A stretch of 64,000 bases of DNA from Pseudomonas koreensis (GCF_025447595.1 NZ_JAOEJU010000002.1:361996-425995), one strand, 5' to 3'; counted from the stretch's first letter, positions 1 through 11,359 are shown. Notes: generated from the letters alone by a model not told the origin. Numbers and translations are program-made.

Positions 1-306
1 CAGGTTCTTCGCCGCACCAAAACCGCCGGGCACGATCAGCGCATCGAAGTCCTCGACATCGGCCTCACCCAGATCCTTGACGTTGCCCCGGGCGATGCGT
101 GCCGATTCCACCAGCACGTTGCGCGATTCGGGCATTTCTTCGCCGGTCAGGTGGTTGATCACATGCAATTGCGCGATGTTCGGGGCGAAGCACTGCACCT
201 GGGCGCCGCGTTGGTCGAGGCGCAGCAGGGTGATGACGCTCTCGTGGATCTCGGCGCCGTCGTACACGCCGCAACCGGACAGGATCACTGCAACTTTTTT
301 GCTCAT
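1..306 (-). CDS. elbB: ElbB glyoxalase, DJ-1/PfpI family (partial)
   Basis: The first 102 codons of an ElbB protein lie here; the rest runs off the left edge. The start [20 protein letters not shown] and the later [12 protein letters not shown] are typical of the ElbB branch of the DJ-1/PfpI class I amidotransferase-like fold, in which a reactive cysteine sits at a nucleophile elbow further downstream (not in the window). E. coli ElbB has been linked to isoprenoid synthesis and to glyoxalase activity; the physiological role is not settled. The gene points away from the desaturase-like gene next door, with about 115 bp between the two starts. Confidence 0.9.
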   Translation of the reverse strand, partial: MSKKVAVILSGCGVYDGAEIHESVITLLRLDQRGAQVQCFAPNIAQLHVINHLTGEEMPESRNVLVESARIARGNVKDLGEADVEDFDALIVPGGFGAAKNL

Positions 307-421
307 GGGTTTCTCTCCAGATTCATGGCGTTAAATGTCCACTAATTTGTCGTCCGTTGCCATAGGGTGAAGCCGCGGCTACACCTAGGATCTGTGCTAC
401 AGATTCCGACCAAGGCACGTC

Positions 422-1657
422 ATGAACTTCATTCTGTATGCGGTGCCGTTTTTCTTCGTATTGATCGCCGCCGAACTCATCGCCGACCGCTGGCGAAGAG
501 TGAGCAACTATCGCCTGGCCGATGCGGTGAACAGCATCAGCACCGGGGTTTTGTCGACCACCACCGGCCTGTTGACCAAGGGTGTGGGCCTGGTGACCTA
601 TGCGTTTGCCCTGGAGCATCTGGCGCTGGTCAGGTTGCCGGCAGACAGCGTCTGGGTCTGGGTGTTTGCCTTTGTCTTCTATGACTTCTGCTATTACTGG
701 CTGCATCGCATGGGCCATGAGCGCAACATCCTCTGGGCCGCGCATTCGGTGCATCACCAGAGCGAGGACTACAACCTTTCCACGGCCTTGCGCCAGACCA
801 GCACCGGGTTTCTGCTGGGCTGGATTTTCTACCTGCCGATGGCGGTGCTCGGGGTGCCATTGCTGGTGTTCGTCAGTGTCGCAGCGCTGAATCTGCTTTA
901 TCAGTTCTGGGTCCATACCCGGCACATTCCCAAGCTTGGCTGGTTCGAGTGGTGCTTCGTTACGCCGTCCAATCATCGGGCCCACCATGCACAGAACGCT
1001 CTCTACATGGATCGCAACTACGGCGGGGTGTTCATTATTTGGGACCGTCTGTTCGGCTCGTTTCAGGAAGAGGACGACAATGAACCGGTGATTTTCGGCG
1101 TCACTACGCCGCTGGCGAGTTGGAATCCGTTGTGGGCGAATCTGCAGTTCTACGCGCAGCTATGGGATGACGCGCGCCGGGCCGAGCGCACGTGGGACAA
1201 GATCCGGATCTGGTTCATGCGTACTGGCTGGCGTCCGGCGGACGTCGCGGCGAAGTACCCGATGAGCAAGCCGGACCTCAGTCAGTTCCGCAAATTCGAG
1301 GTGCCGCTGGACAACCGTCAGCAGTGGTACGTGGGGATGCAGTTCGGCGTTTATGTGGGGCTGGGCAGTTATCTGCTGAATCTGGAACGCAGTCTGTCCA
1401 CCGGCGCATTACTGCTCGGCTGGGGCGCGATGGCGTTCGGTTTGTTCGTGTTGGGCGTGGCCCTGGAGAATCGCCCGTGGGCGGGGAAGCTGGAAGTGCT
1501 GCGGCTGGCATCGAATCTGCCGCTGGTGTGGCTGGCGCCGCTGGTCGGGCTGTGGCCGGCCAGCCCGGGGATGTGGGTCGGCCTGCTCAGTTACAGCCTG
1601 CTCAGCGGCATCGGGCTGTATTGCTGCCGCCAGCGACTTACTCGGCTGGCGTCTTAG
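422..1657 (+). CDS. Sterol desaturase / fatty acid hydroxylase family membrane protein
   Basis: A 411-residue integral membrane protein of the di-iron fatty acid hydroxylase superfamily. The histidine clusters that bind the two irons are visible: HRMGH and HSVHH near residues 98-118 and NHRAHH near 180, in the usual order. Hydrophobic segments flank them. After the catalytic part there is an extra C-terminal region (about residues 290-411) with several further hydrophobic segments. The family oxidises lipids (sterols, sphingolipids, alkylglycerols); the substrate here cannot be read from sequence. The 3' end overlaps the convergent DedA gene by 20 bp. Confidence 0.85.
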   Translation: MNFILYAVPFFFVLIAAELIADRWRRVSNYRLADAVNSISTGVLSTTTGLLTKGVGLVTYAFALEHLALVRLPADSVWVWVFAFVFYDFCYYWLHRMGHERNILWAAHSVHHQSEDYNLSTALRQTSTGFLLGWIFYLPMAVLGVPLLVFVSVAALNLLYQFWVHTRHIPKLGWFEWCFVTPSNHRAHHAQNALYMDRNYGGVFIIWDRLFGSFQEEDDNEPVIFGVTTPLASWNPLWANLQFYAQLWDDARRAERTWDKIRIWFMRTGWRPADVAAKYPMSKPDLSQFRKFEVPLDNRQQWYVGMQFGVYVGLGSYLLNLERSLSTGALLLGWGAMAFGLFVLGVALENRPWAGKLEVLRLASNLPLVWLAPLVGLWPASPGMWVGLLSYSLLSGIGLYCCRQRLTRLAS

Positions 1658-2294
1658 GGTCGGCGGCCTTGGCCATTTCGGCTTTGTGCCGTTCGGCCTT
1701 GGCCAGTTGCTCGGCCTGCTCTTGCTCGTAGACCTTTTTTGCCAGCCGGGCATTTTTGAACCGACGGCGCAGCCACAGGCCCAGGCCGAGCACCAGCAGC
1801 GCACCCAGCACCCACAACTCATACTTCTTGATGCTGCCGAGCATGCCTTCGAGCACGGCGCCGAAATGGTAGGCGGCAGCGGCCAGGGCGGTGGCCCAGA
1901 TCGCGGCGCCGATACCGTTCAGCAGCAGATAACGTCCCGGCGGATAGCCCGACAGGCCGATCGCCACCGGCATCACCGTACGCAGGCCGTACACGAAGCG
2001 GAAGCTCAAGACCCAGATGTCCGGGTGCTTGCGGATGTGTTCCAGCGCGCGGTCGCCCATCATCTGCCAGCGCGGTTTGCGCGCCAGCAATTTGCGCCCG
2101 TGCTTGCGGCCCAGGAAGTACCACAGCTGATCGCCGGCATAGCTGCCGAAGAACGCCACGACCACCACCAGTTTGATGTCCATGTATTCACGGAACGCAA
2201 GGAAGCCCGCGAGCACCAGGATGGTTTCGCCTTCGAAAAACGTGCCGAGAAACAGGGCAAAGTAGCCGAAGTCATGCAGAAATTGTTGGAGCAT
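1638..2294 (-). CDS. DedA family membrane protein
   Basis: A 218-residue protein with the DedA/SNARE-associated fold: FFEGETILVLAGFLA near residue 20, then GSYAGDQLWYFLGRKHG, the conserved R in SFRFVYGLRTVMPVAIGL and several membrane segments. DedA proteins act in the inner membrane and are thought to be lipid flippases or proton-coupled transporters that keep membrane potential and drug tolerance. The C-terminus is an Arg/Lys/Ala-rich cytoplasmic tail. The gene converges on, and slightly overlaps, the desaturase-like gene. Confidence 0.88.
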   Translation of the reverse strand: MLQQFLHDFGYFALFLGTFFEGETILVLAGFLAFREYMDIKLVVVVAFFGSYAGDQLWYFLGRKHGRKLLARKPRWQMMGDRALEHIRKHPDIWVLSFRFVYGLRTVMPVAIGLSGYPPGRYLLLNGIGAAIWATALAAAAYHFGAVLEGMLGSIKKYELWVLGALLVLGLGLWLRRRFKNARLAKKVYEQEQAEQLAKAERHKAEMAKAADPKTPAE

Positions 2295-2375
2295 TGTCTG
2301 GGTGCTGGCGAAATGAACGCGCAGCCTAACCCTTCGGGCACATTCAGGAAAGTGTCGAAATGTGTCTCGACGTGA

Positions 2376-3515
<1,140 letters not shown>

Positions 3516-3533
3516 CCCTCCCAGGAACATTCG

Positions 3534-5759
3534 ATGAATACCGAAGGACTCACTGAAGTTGCCGTAAAAGAAGCTCAACCCGTGGTCGAGCAGATTACCG
3601 AAACCCCGCCGGAACTGGAGCCAGCGCCACCCGCGCCGGCCGCAGAAGCCGCCGCGGCGGTCCCGGCGATCGCGATTCCCGGTCTGGATGACAGCAGCCT
3701 GTATATCCACCGTGAATTGTCGCAACTGCAGTTCAACATCCGCGTGCTGGAACAGGCGCTGGACGAGTCCTACCCGTTGCTGGAGCGGCTGAAGTTCCTG
3801 CTGATCTTCTCCAGCAACCTCGACGAATTCTTCGAAATCCGCGTCGCCGGCCTCAAGAAACAGATCACCTTCGCCCGCGAACAGGCTGGCGCCGATGGCC
3901 TGCAACCGCATCAGGCTCTGGCCCGCATCAGCGAGCTGGTACACGGTCACGTAGACCGCCAGTACGCGATCCTCAACGACATCCTCCTGCCGGAGCTGGA
4001 AAAGCATCAGATCCGCTTTATCCGTCGCCGCTACTGGACGACCAAGCTCAAGACCTGGGTGCGCCGTTACTTCCGCGACGAGATCGCGCCGATCATCACC
4101 CCGATCGGCCTTGACCCGACGCACCCGTTCCCGTTGCTGGTGAACAAGAGCCTGAACTTCATCGTCGAGCTCGAAGGCATCGACGCCTTCGGTCGCGATT
4201 CCGGTCTGGCGATCATCCCGGCGCCGCGCCTGCTGCCGCGAATCATCAAGGTGCCGGAAGAAGTTGGCGGCCCTGGCGACAACTATGTGTTCCTGTCGTC
4301 GATGATCCACGCCCACGCCGATGACCTGTTCCAGGGCATGAAGGTAAAAGGCTGCTACCAGTTCCGTCTGACCCGAAACGCCGACCTTGCGCTCGACTCC
4401 GAAGACGTCGAAGACCTGGCCCGCGCCCTGCGTGGCGAGTTGTTCTCCCGTCGTTACGGTGACGCCGTGCGCCTGGAAGTCGCCGACACCTGCCCGAAAC
4501 ACCTGTCGGACTACCTGCTCAAGCAGTTCAACCTGAGCGAAACCGAGCTGTACCAGGTCAACGGTCCGGTGAACCTGACGCGTCTGTTCAGCATCACCGG
4601 TCTGGACAGTCATCCGGAGCTGCAATACACGCCATTCACGCCGCAGATCCCGAAACTGCTGCAAAACAGCGAGAACATTTTCAGTGTTGTCAGCAAACAG
4701 GACATCCTGCTGCTGCACCCGTTCGAGTCGTTCACCCCGGTGGTCGACCTGCTGCGCCAGGCTGCCAAAGACCCGCACGTTCTGGCTGTACGCCAGACCC
4801 TGTACCGCTCCGGCGCCAACTCGGAGATCGTCGATGCGCTGGTGGACGCCGCGCGTAATGGCAAGGAAGTGACGGCGGTCATCGAACTGCGTGCGCGCTT
4901 CGACGAAGAGTCCAACCTGCAACTGGCCAGCCGTCTGCAAGCGGCCGGTGCGGTGGTGATCTACGGCGTGGTCGGCTTCAAGACCCACGCCAAGATGATG
5001 CTGATCCTGCGCCGTGAGGCCGGTGAGATCGTGCGTTACGCGCACCTCGGCACCGGTAACTACCACGCCGGCAACGCCCGTCTGTACACCGACTACAGCC
5101 TACTGACCTCCGACGACGCCTTGTGCGAAGACGTCGGCAAATTGTTCAGCCAGTTGATCGGCATGGGTAAAACGCTGCGCATGAAGAAGCTGCTGCATGC
5201 GCCGTTCACCCTGAAGAAGGGCATGCTCGACATGATCACCCGCGAGACGCAATTTGCGCTCGACGGCAAGCCTGCGCACATCATCGCCAAGTTCAACTCG
5301 CTGACCGATCCGAAGATCATCCGTGCGCTGTACAAGGCCAGCCAGTCCGGTGTGCGCATCGATCTGGTGGTGCGCGGCATGTGCTGTCTGCGTCCAGGCA
5401 TCGCCGGGGTTTCGCACAACATTCACGTGCGCTCGATCATCGGCCGCTTCCTTGAGCACACCCGGGTGTTTTACTTCCTCAACGGTGGCGAGGAGCAGAT
5501 GTTCCTGTCCAGCGCCGACTGGATGGAGCGTAACCTCGACAAGCGCGTCGAGACTTGCTTCCCGGTGGAAGGCAAGAAGCTGCTGACTCGGGTCAAGAAA
5601 GAGCTGGAGCTGTATCTGACCGATAACACCCATAGCTGGAGCCTGCAATCGGACGGCCGCTACATCCGCAACACGCCGACCGGCAACCAGAACCCGCGCA
5701 GTGCGCAGGCGACGTTGCTGGAGCGGTTGGGCAGCCCGATTTTGCCGGTGAGCAGCTGA
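3534..5759 (+). CDS. ppk: Polyphosphate kinase 1
   Basis: PPK1 reversibly polymerises the gamma-phosphate of ATP into polyphosphate. The protein has 741 residues: a 50-residue Ala/Pro/Glu-rich leader absent from E. coli PPK1, then the N-terminal domain beginning near [14 protein letters not shown], the middle domain, and two phospholipase-D-like catalytic domains. The autophosphorylated histidine corresponds to H485 in FKTHAKMM, and a second conserved histidine is in [25 protein letters not shown] lies before the ATG. The gene follows hemB closely and converges on ppx, with one two-way terminator between them. Confidence 0.97.
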   Translation: MNTEGLTEVAVKEAQPVVEQITETPPELEPAPPAPAAEAAAAVPAIAIPGLDDSSLYIHRELSQLQFNIRVLEQALDESYPLLERLKFLLIFSSNLDEFFEIRVAGLKKQITFAREQAGADGLQPHQALARISELVHGHVDRQYAILNDILLPELEKHQIRFIRRRYWTTKLKTWVRRYFRDEIAPIITPIGLDPTHPFPLLVNKSLNFIVELEGIDAFGRDSGLAIIPAPRLLPRIIKVPEEVGGPGDNYVFLSSMIHAHADDLFQGMKVKGCYQFRLTRNADLALDSEDVEDLARALRGELFSRRYGDAVRLEVADTCPKHLSDYLLKQFNLSETELYQVNGPVNLTRLFSITGLDSHPELQYTPFTPQIPKLLQNSENIFSVVSKQDILLLHPFESFTPVVDLLRQAAKDPHVLAVRQTLYRSGANSEIVDALVDAARNGKEVTAVIELRARFDEESNLQLASRLQAAGAVVIYGVVGFKTHAKMMLILRREAGEIVRYAHLGTGNYHAGNARLYTDYSLLTSDDALCEDVGKLFSQLIGMGKTLRMKKLLHAPFTLKKGMLDMITRETQFALDGKPAHIIAKFNSLTDPKIIRALYKASQSGVRIDLVVRGMCCLRPGIAGVSHNIHVRSIIGRFLEHTRVFYFLNGGEEQMFLSSADWMERNLDKRVETCFPVEGKKLLTRVKKELELYLTDNTHSWSLQSDGRYIRNTPTGNQNPRSAQATLLERLGSPILPVSS

Positions 5760-5778
5760 CCGAAGATTTCGGAACAAT

Positions 5779-5810
5779 AAAAAAGGCGATCCATCCGGAT
5801 CGCCTTTTTT
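5779..5810. terminator. Bidirectional terminator between ppk and ppx
   Basis: An 8-bp stem GGCGATCC/GGATCGCC with a 4-nt loop is flanked by A6 on the left and T6 on the right, so it works as an intrinsic terminator for both convergent genes. Confidence 0.9.
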
Positions 5811-5825
5811 GTACCTGCCGGTTAC

Positions 5826-7328
5826 TCAGTGTACGGTCAGGACAATCCCCACCCGCGTCAACCACTCGGCCTCAAGCCCGAAATCGGCCTGGGTCAGCTG
5901 GTTTTCATCCAGCCAGTTTTCCGGGAATTCCACATCGAGGTTGTTGCCGTTGGCATGCAGCGCCACTTGCGGCATCGCCTGGGTGCCACGGATGTGGTGG
6001 AACAGGATGGCGAAACGCAGCAGCACGCACAGGCGGATCAGCTTGTCGCCGTCGTCGCCGAACTCGGCGAACTTGTCCTTGGGAATGTTGCGGCGGTGGC
6101 CGCGCACCAGCAGGGCGAGCATTTGCTGGTCTTCGCGGGAAAACCCGGCGAGGTCCGAGTGCTCGATCAGGTAGGCGCCGTGCTTGTGGTAGTGATAGTG
6201 CGCGATGTCGAGCCCGACTTCGTGCACTTTCGCCGCCCATCCCAGCAGTTCGCGCCAGATACCGTCGTCCAGCTCCCAATCCACGGCCACTTGATCGAAC
6301 GCATGCAGAGCTTTGCGCTCGACGCGTGCGGCCTGTTCCAGGTCGACGTGGTAGCGCTCCATCAGCGAGGTCAGGGTGCGTTCACGCACGTCTTCGTGGT
6401 GATGGCGACCCAGCAGGTCATACAGCACGCCTTCACGCAGTGCGCCTTCGCAGTGATCCATGCGTTGCAGTTCAAGGGCGTCGAAGATTGCTTCGAGAAT
6501 CGCCAGACCCGCCGGGAAGATCGCCCGACGATCCGGCTTGATGCCTTCGAAATCGATCTTGTCGACATCGCCGAGCTTGAACAGGCGGCGCTTGAGCCAC
6601 GCCAGACCTTCGGCGTTCACTTCGCCGGTGCCGTGACCGCCGGCCTTCAGCGCCAGGCCGATGGCGCGGATGGTGCCCGAGGAGCCGATGGCCTCATCCC
6701 AGGTCAGGCGGTGCAGGGCGTGTTCGATGCTCATGATTTCCAGCCGCGCCGCCGTGTACGCCTGGGCGTAGCGGGCCGGGGTTATCTTGCCATCCTTGAA
6801 ATAGCGCTGGGTGAAACTCACGCAGCCCATTTGCAGGCTTTCGCGCAGCAGCGGTTCGAAACGCTGGCCGATGATGAATTCGGTACTGCCGCCGCCGATG
6901 TCGGCGACCAGGCGTTTGCCCGGGGTGTCGGCGAGGGTATGGGACACGCCGAGGTAAATCAGGCGGGCCTCTTCACGGCCGGAGATGACTTCAACTGGAT
7001 GGCCGAGGATTTCTTCGGCACGGCGGATGAATTCGCCACGGTTGCGCGCCTCGCGCAGGGCGTTGGTGCCGACGATCCGCACGGCGCCCAGCGGCATGCC
7101 GTTGATCAGTTGGGCAAAGCGCTTGAGGCAGTCGAGCCCGCGCTGCATGGATTCTTCGTTGAGCTGGCGCTCATCGTCGATGCCGGCGGCCAGCTGAACC
7201 TTTTCCCCGAGACGTTCGAGAATACGGATTTCGCCGTTCTGGGCCTTGGCCACGACCATATGGAAGCTGTTGGAGCCCAGGTCGATCGCGGCGATCAGGG
7301 ACAGATTCTTGGCTTGGGATTGCGGCAT
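5826..7328 (-). CDS. ppx: Exopolyphosphatase
   Basis: Ppx removes phosphate from the ends of polyphosphate; the GppA branch acts on pppGpp. The 500-residue protein shows the actin-like ATPase fold: [16 protein letters not shown] at the N-terminus (phosphate 1), [14 protein letters not shown] near residue 145 (phosphate 2), and a C-terminal HD-like helical region. Length fits Ppx. It is transcribed against ppk, so synthesis and breakdown genes are adjacent but not in one operon, as in P. aeruginosa. Confidence 0.95.
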   Translation of the reverse strand: MPQSQAKNLSLIAAIDLGSNSFHMVVAKAQNGEIRILERLGEKVQLAAGIDDERQLNEESMQRGLDCLKRFAQLINGMPLGAVRIVGTNALREARNRGEFIRRAEEILGHPVEVISGREEARLIYLGVSHTLADTPGKRLVADIGGGSTEFIIGQRFEPLLRESLQMGCVSFTQRYFKDGKITPARYAQAYTAARLEIMSIEHALHRLTWDEAIGSSGTIRAIGLALKAGGHGTGEVNAEGLAWLKRRLFKLGDVDKIDFEGIKPDRRAIFPAGLAILEAIFDALELQRMDHCEGALREGVLYDLLGRHHHEDVRERTLTSLMERYHVDLEQAARVERKALHAFDQVAVDWELDDGIWRELLGWAAKVHEVGLDIAHYHYHKHGAYLIEHSDLAGFSREDQQMLALLVRGHRRNIPKDKFAEFGDDGDKLIRLCVLLRFAILFHHIRGTQAMPQVALHANGNNLDVEFPENWLDENQLTQADFGLEAEWLTRVGIVLTVH

Positions 7329-7445
7329 GGTCTGGGGGTCTCGGTCGATAACCCCGACATCGTGCCACGATCAAACGCTGGCGCCAACGCGCAGGGTTCA
7401 AACCCTTGATTCAGCGCATAAAGTCTCAAGACCGCGGCGCGGCCA

Positions 7446-7509
7446 TTCGCGAGCAAGCTCGCTCCCACAGGGGTACGCGTTCCTTTGTGGGAGCGAGCTT
7501 GCTCGCGTA
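7446..7509. repeat. REP doublet (REPIN-like)
   Basis: Two inverted copies of the REP unit, TTCGCGAGCAAGCTCGCTCC and its reverse complement, lie 15 bp apart between ppx and the ABC ATPase. Each unit can fold into a hairpin. Confidence 0.88.
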
Positions 7510-7536
7510 GGCGTCCGTCAAGCCCCCGCAGAGCCC

Positions 7537-8274
7537 TCAGGCTGTCGCTTCAACCGTGCCAATGAAATTCGCCAGCTCCGGCGTCTGCGGATCGGCAAAC
7601 AGCACTTTCGGATCCCCCACCTCGTGCACCTTGCCCTGATGCATGAACACCAGTTTGTCCCCGACCTCCCGGGCGAAGCGCATTTCGTGGGTGACCATGA
7701 TCAGGGTCATGCCTTCCTTCGCGAGCTGGCGGACCACGCTGAGCACTTCGTTGACCAGTTCGGGGTCCAGCGCCGAGGTGATCTCGTCGCACAGCAACAC
7801 CTTGGGCGACATCGCCAGCGCTCGGGCAATCGCCACACGCTGTTGCTGGCCACCCGAGAGCCGTTCCGGGAACGCATCGAATTTCTCGCCCAGACCGACG
7901 CGCTCCAGCATCTGTCGGGCCAGCTCTTGCGCCTTGGCCTTGGGCACTTTCTGCACCACCTGCGGCGCGAGCATCACGTTTTCGCCGACCGTCAGGTGCG
8001 GGAACAGGTTGAACTGCTGGAACACCATGCCGACTTTCTGCCGCAGGCTGCGCAGGTCGGCGCGGGCGGCGTCGAGGTATTCGCCGTCGACTTCGATCAC
8101 ACCGTCGTTGATCGACTCCAGGCCGTTGAGAGTGCGCAGCAGGGTGGATTTGCCCGAGCCGCTACGGCCGATTATCGCCACCACCTGGCCTTCCTCGACA
8201 CTCAGGTCGATGCCTTTGAGCACGTGGTGATCGCCGTAGTATTTATGCAGGGCGGAAATTCTAAGCAGAGGCAT
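7537..8274 (-). CDS. Polar amino-acid ABC transporter, ATP-binding protein
   Basis: The cytoplasmic ATPase of an amino-acid importer, 245 residues. Walker A GRSGSGKST lies near residue 38, the signature LSGGQQQR near 140 and Walker B VLLCDEITSALD near 160, followed by the H-loop VTHE. DEIT instead of DEPT is usual for some polar amino-acid ATPases. The start at 8274 (MPLLRISALHK) has GGAAAGGAG before it; a longer in-frame start upstream would lie inside the permease gene. It overlaps the permease end by 14 bp and is the last gene of the four-gene operon. Confidence 0.92.
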   Translation of the reverse strand: MPLLRISALHKYYGDHHVLKGIDLSVEEGQVVAIIGRSGSGKSTLLRTLNGLESINDGVIEVDGEYLDAARADLRSLRQKVGMVFQQFNLFPHLTVGENVMLAPQVVQKVPKAKAQELARQMLERVGLGEKFDAFPERLSGGQQQRVAIARALAMSPKVLLCDEITSALDPELVNEVLSVVRQLAKEGMTLIMVTHEMRFAREVGDKLVFMHQGKVHEVGDPKVLFADPQTPELANFIGTVEATA

Positions 8275-8911
8275 GCAGTCTCCTTTCCAGGTAGCGCGCA
8301 CTGAGGGACAGGGGGTAGCAGAGCAGGAAGTAGCCCAGGGCAACGAGGCCGTAGACCATGAACGGTTCGAAGGTGGCGTTGGCGAGCATGCCGCCGGTCT
8401 TGGTCAGTTCGGTGAAACCGATGATTGAGGTCACCGCGGTGCCCTTGACCACTTGCACCGAGAAGCCCACGGTCGGCGCCACGGCAATCCGCAGCGCTTG
8501 CGGCAGGATCACGTAGCGCAGTTGCTCCAGCGGATTGAGCGCCAGGCTCGACGAAGCTTCCCACTGACCGTTGGGAATCGCCTCGACGCAGCCGCGCCAG
8601 ATCTCTGCCAGGTAGGCGCTGGTGAACAGCGTCAGGGCAATCGCCGCCGCCATCCACGGCGAAATCTCCACCCCGGCCAGTGCCACGCCGAAGAACACCA
8701 GAAACAGCTGCATCAACAGCGGTGTGCCCTGGAACAGTTCGATCCAGGTGCGGGCGATGCTGCTGGGCAGCGAGTTTTTCGAGATGCGCATGATCAGGAT
8801 CAGCAACCCGACGATCCCGCCGCCGATGAATGCCACCAGCGACAGCGCCAGCGTCCATTGCAGGCCGGTCAGCAGGTTGCGCAGGATGTCCCAGAACGTG
8901 AAGTCGCTCAT
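8261..8911 (-). CDS. Polar amino-acid ABC transporter, permease
   Basis: A 216-residue inner-membrane permease of the HisM/GlnP type. Several membrane spans are visible and the EAA loop that docks with the ATPase reads EASSSLALNPLEQLRYVILPQALR near residues 128-150. The start MSDFTFWDIL at 8911 overlaps the preceding permease stop by 4 bp (ATGA-type coupling), which makes it preferable to the upstream in-frame ATG. It pairs with the other permease to form a heterodimeric channel. Confidence 0.92.
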   Translation of the reverse strand: MSDFTFWDILRNLLTGLQWTLALSLVAFIGGGIVGLLILIMRISKNSLPSSIARTWIELFQGTPLLMQLFLVFFGVALAGVEISPWMAAAIALTLFTSAYLAEIWRGCVEAIPNGQWEASSSLALNPLEQLRYVILPQALRIAVAPTVGFSVQVVKGTAVTSIIGFTELTKTGGMLANATFEPFMVYGLVALGYFLLCYPLSLSARYLERRLHASA

Positions 8912-9588
8912 TGGCTGCTCCTTGCGCTGCTTTTCGACAGGTAGCGCCGACCGAGCCAGTTCAGCAACTGACGGATCAGCAGCGCCATGCACAGGTAAAT
9001 GAGGGTAGTCAGGGCGTAGGTTTCAAAGGCGCGGAAGTTGCGCGACTGAATGAAGTTGGCGGCAAAGCTCAACTCTTCGGTGGCAATCTGCGAACACACC
9101 GCCGAACCGAGCATGACGATGATGATCTGGCTGCTCAGCGCCGGCCAGACCTTGCCCAGCGCCGGCAGCAGCACCACGTGGCGGAACGCTTCGAAGCGGC
9201 TCATCGCCAATGCCGCCGCAGCTTCCAGCTGCCCGCGCGGAATCGCCTGGATGCCGGCGCGGATGATCTCGGTCGAGTACGCGCCGAGGTTGATCACCAT
9301 CGCCAGCACCGCCGCCTGCCACTCGGAAATCTGCACGCCGAGGGACGGCAGGCCGAAGAAGATGAAGAACAGTTGCACCAGGAACGGCGTGTTGCGGATC
9401 AACTCCACATAAACGCCGAAGATCGTCGAGAACGGGCGGATGTTCCACGCCCGCACCAGCGCCCCGACGATGCCCACGCCAACCCCGAGCATCGCGCCGA
9501 TGGCCGTCAGCTCAAGGGTGAACAACGCCCCGCGCAGCAGCAGGTCGGTGTTTTCCACCACCGGCAAGAAATCGAACTGATAGGCCAT
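8908..9588 (-). CDS. Polar amino-acid ABC transporter, permease
   Basis: A 226-residue permease of the same family as its neighbour, with the EAA loop EAAAALAMSRFEAFRHVVLLPALG near residues 140-163 and about five hydrophobic spans. The start MAYQFDFLPVVEN follows GGGAGACTTTC. It lies 21 bp after the binding-protein gene and overlaps the next permease by 4 bp, so the two membrane subunits are made together. The transported amino acid cannot be told from the permeases. Confidence 0.92.
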   Translation of the reverse strand: MAYQFDFLPVVENTDLLLRGALFTLELTAIGAMLGVGVGIVGALVRAWNIRPFSTIFGVYVELIRNTPFLVQLFFIFFGLPSLGVQISEWQAAVLAMVINLGAYSTEIIRAGIQAIPRGQLEAAAALAMSRFEAFRHVVLLPALGKVWPALSSQIIIVMLGSAVCSQIATEELSFAANFIQSRNFRAFETYALTTLIYLCMALLIRQLLNWLGRRYLSKSSARSSQ

Positions 9589-9609
9589 GAAAGTCTCCCG
9601 CGTCGCCGG

Positions 9610-10395
9610 TCAGAGGTCGGCCGGCAGTGGCTCTTTGAGCCAGGTCTGCGCGTTCTTTTCCAGTGCGCCGTCAGCCTTGGCGGTGGCCAGGATCTCGTTG
9701 ACCTTGCCCAGCAGCGCCGGCTCGTTCTTGTTCACGCCGACGTAGACCGGCGAGTCCTTGAGTTTCACCTTCAGCGCCGGGACGCGTTTCGGATTCTTTT
9801 CACTGATCGCGACCATCACCACGTTGCCGCTCGCGATCAGGTCGACCTGCCCTGCGAGATAGGCGGCGATGGTCGAGTTGTTGTCTTCGAAGCGCTTGAT
9901 GGTCACGCCTTCGGGGGCGACTTTGGTCAGCTCGATGTCCTCGATGGCGCCACGGGTGACGCTGATGGTCTTGCCCTTGAGGTCGTCGAGGGTGCTGACG
10001 GCTGCGTCCGGCGGGCCGAACACGGCGAGGTAGAACGGCGCATAGGCGCGAGAGAAGTCGATGACCTTCTCGCGCTCGGGATTCTTGCCGAGGCTGGAAA
10101 TCACCAGATCGACCTTGCCGGTGGTGAGGAACGGGATGCGGTTGGTGCTGTTGACCGGGGTCAGTTCGAGTTTGACCTTGAGCTGGTCGGCCAGCAGTTT
10201 CGCGGTGTCGATATCGAGACCGCGCGGCTTCATGTCCGGGCCGACCGAGCCGAATGGCGGGAAGTCCTGAGGCACGGCGACTTTCAATGTGCCACGTTTG
10301 ACCACGTCATCCAGACCATCGGCATGGGCGGGGGCCTGGCTCAACATCAGACCGGCAAACAGGGCGGCGAGGAGGGCGCTGTAACGCTTCGTCAT
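9610..10395 (-). CDS. Amino-acid ABC transporter, periplasmic binding protein
   Basis: First gene of the transporter operon; 261 residues. A signal peptide ends near APAHA-DGLDD, so it is periplasmic. The body is a family 3 solute-binding protein: GTLKVAVPQDFPPFG, GLDIDTAKLLADQLKVKLELTPV and the TTGKVDLVISSLGKNPEREKVIDFS stretch seen in polar amino-acid receptors. ATG 10395 is chosen because CCGGAG sits 7 bp upstream; a TTG two codons earlier is also in frame. The ligand is unknown. It is divergent from the FadR-type gene. Confidence 0.92.
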   Translation of the reverse strand: MTKRYSALLAALFAGLMLSQAPAHADGLDDVVKRGTLKVAVPQDFPPFGSVGPDMKPRGLDIDTAKLLADQLKVKLELTPVNSTNRIPFLTTGKVDLVISSLGKNPEREKVIDFSRAYAPFYLAVFGPPDAAVSTLDDLKGKTISVTRGAIEDIELTKVAPEGVTIKRFEDNNSTIAAYLAGQVDLIASGNVVMVAISEKNPKRVPALKVKLKDSPVYVGVNKNEPALLGKVNEILATAKADGALEKNAQTWLKEPLPADL

Positions 10396-10651
10396 GGACA
10401 ATCTCCGGATCGGCGGGAAGTAAATTCTGCGATCGGACAGAGCATGGGCCGTGCCAATACAGAGGTTTGGCCCCGCAAAGCCACGGGTTTAGCGGGTTTA
10501 TTCGGTCTTACTGGTCTGAACAGTCAGGTCGGGTTTCGCACTGCGATAGCGCATCGACGCGCACTGTCGAACCCCGCTGGGGCACGACTTGCCTGATGCC
10601 TCGAATAGCATTACAACTGGCCGCACCTTGGCCTGGTCCATCTGGAAAACC

Positions 10652-11359
10652 ATGAACTCGATCTCCCGCGCCGTACCCGAAGTGGCGCTGCAAGCGATCC
10701 GCAAACTGATTACCGAGCAAGGCTTCGGCCCCGGCGATGCGCTGCCTTCGCAACGGGATCTGGCGGTTCAGCTGGGCGTCAGTCGCGCGTCGTTGCGTGA
10801 GGCCTTGTCGTCCTTGAGTGCGCTGGGTGTGGTCAGCATTCAGCCGGGCAAAGGCGTGTTCGTGCAGGCACCGGTGGAGCTGACGCGCGGCGAGGGCGCA
10901 CCGGCGTGGCCGTTTGCAGCCCAGGCTTCGCCGCTGGAAATCTTTCAGTTGCGCTACGCGCTGGAAGGGTTCGCGGCCGGTCTGGCGGCGGTGACGCTGA
11001 GCACATTTGATCTGGATGAGCTGGAAGACAACGTCGCGGCCATGCGCGAGCAACTGCGCGCCGGCGACTTCGAGGCAGCGGCGAGACTGGATTTCGAATT
11101 CCACCGGCGGATCCTGCTGGCCAGCGGCAATCAGGCGATGCTGAGCATCCTCACCGCCAGCGCCGACATTTTTCTGGAGAGCCAGAAACTACCGTTCATC
11201 CGCGTCGAACGGGCCATGGAAACCTGGCAGGAGCACCGCAAGATCCTCCGCGCCCTGGCTCGCCGCGCTTCCGCTGCGGCGCAGAAAGCCATGCAGGAAC
11301 ACGTGCGTAACGCGGCGCTGCGCACCGGAATTTCCTTCATTGCCCCCGCCAGCGCTTGA
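10652..11359 (+). CDS. FadR-subfamily GntR transcriptional regulator
   Basis: A 235-residue DNA-binding regulator: winged helix at residues 8-75 (ALPSQRDLAVQLGVSRASLREALSSLSALGVVSIQPGKGVFV) and an all-helical FCD ligand domain after residue 100 with the metal-binding residues in DFEFHRRIL and LEARR-like helices. FadR/FCD regulators usually bind small acids or amino acids. It is divergent from the amino-acid transporter with 256 bp between, so it most likely controls that operon in response to its substrate. The ATG at 10652 puts the helix-turn-helix at the normal distance from the N-terminus. Confidence 0.88.
   Translation: MNSISRAVPEVALQAIRKLITEQGFGPGDALPSQRDLAVQLGVSRASLREALSSLSALGVVSIQPGKGVFVQAPVELTRGEGAPAWPFAAQASPLEIFQLRYALEGFAAGLAAVTLSTFDLDELEDNVAAMREQLRAGDFEAAARLDFEFHRRILLASGNQAMLSILTASADIFLESQKLPFIRVERAMETWQEHRKILRALARRASAAAQKAMQEHVRNAALRTGISFIAPASA

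Noticed and set aside
5829..7409. 526-codon open frame antisense to ppx
   Set aside because: Same antisense composition effect; no domain recognised and ppx is certain.
7446..7509. CRISPR-like repeats from recurring GAGCAAGCTCGC units
   Set aside because: Units are palindromic, occur in inverted pairs scattered at gene ends, and have no regular spacers or cas genes; they are REP elements.
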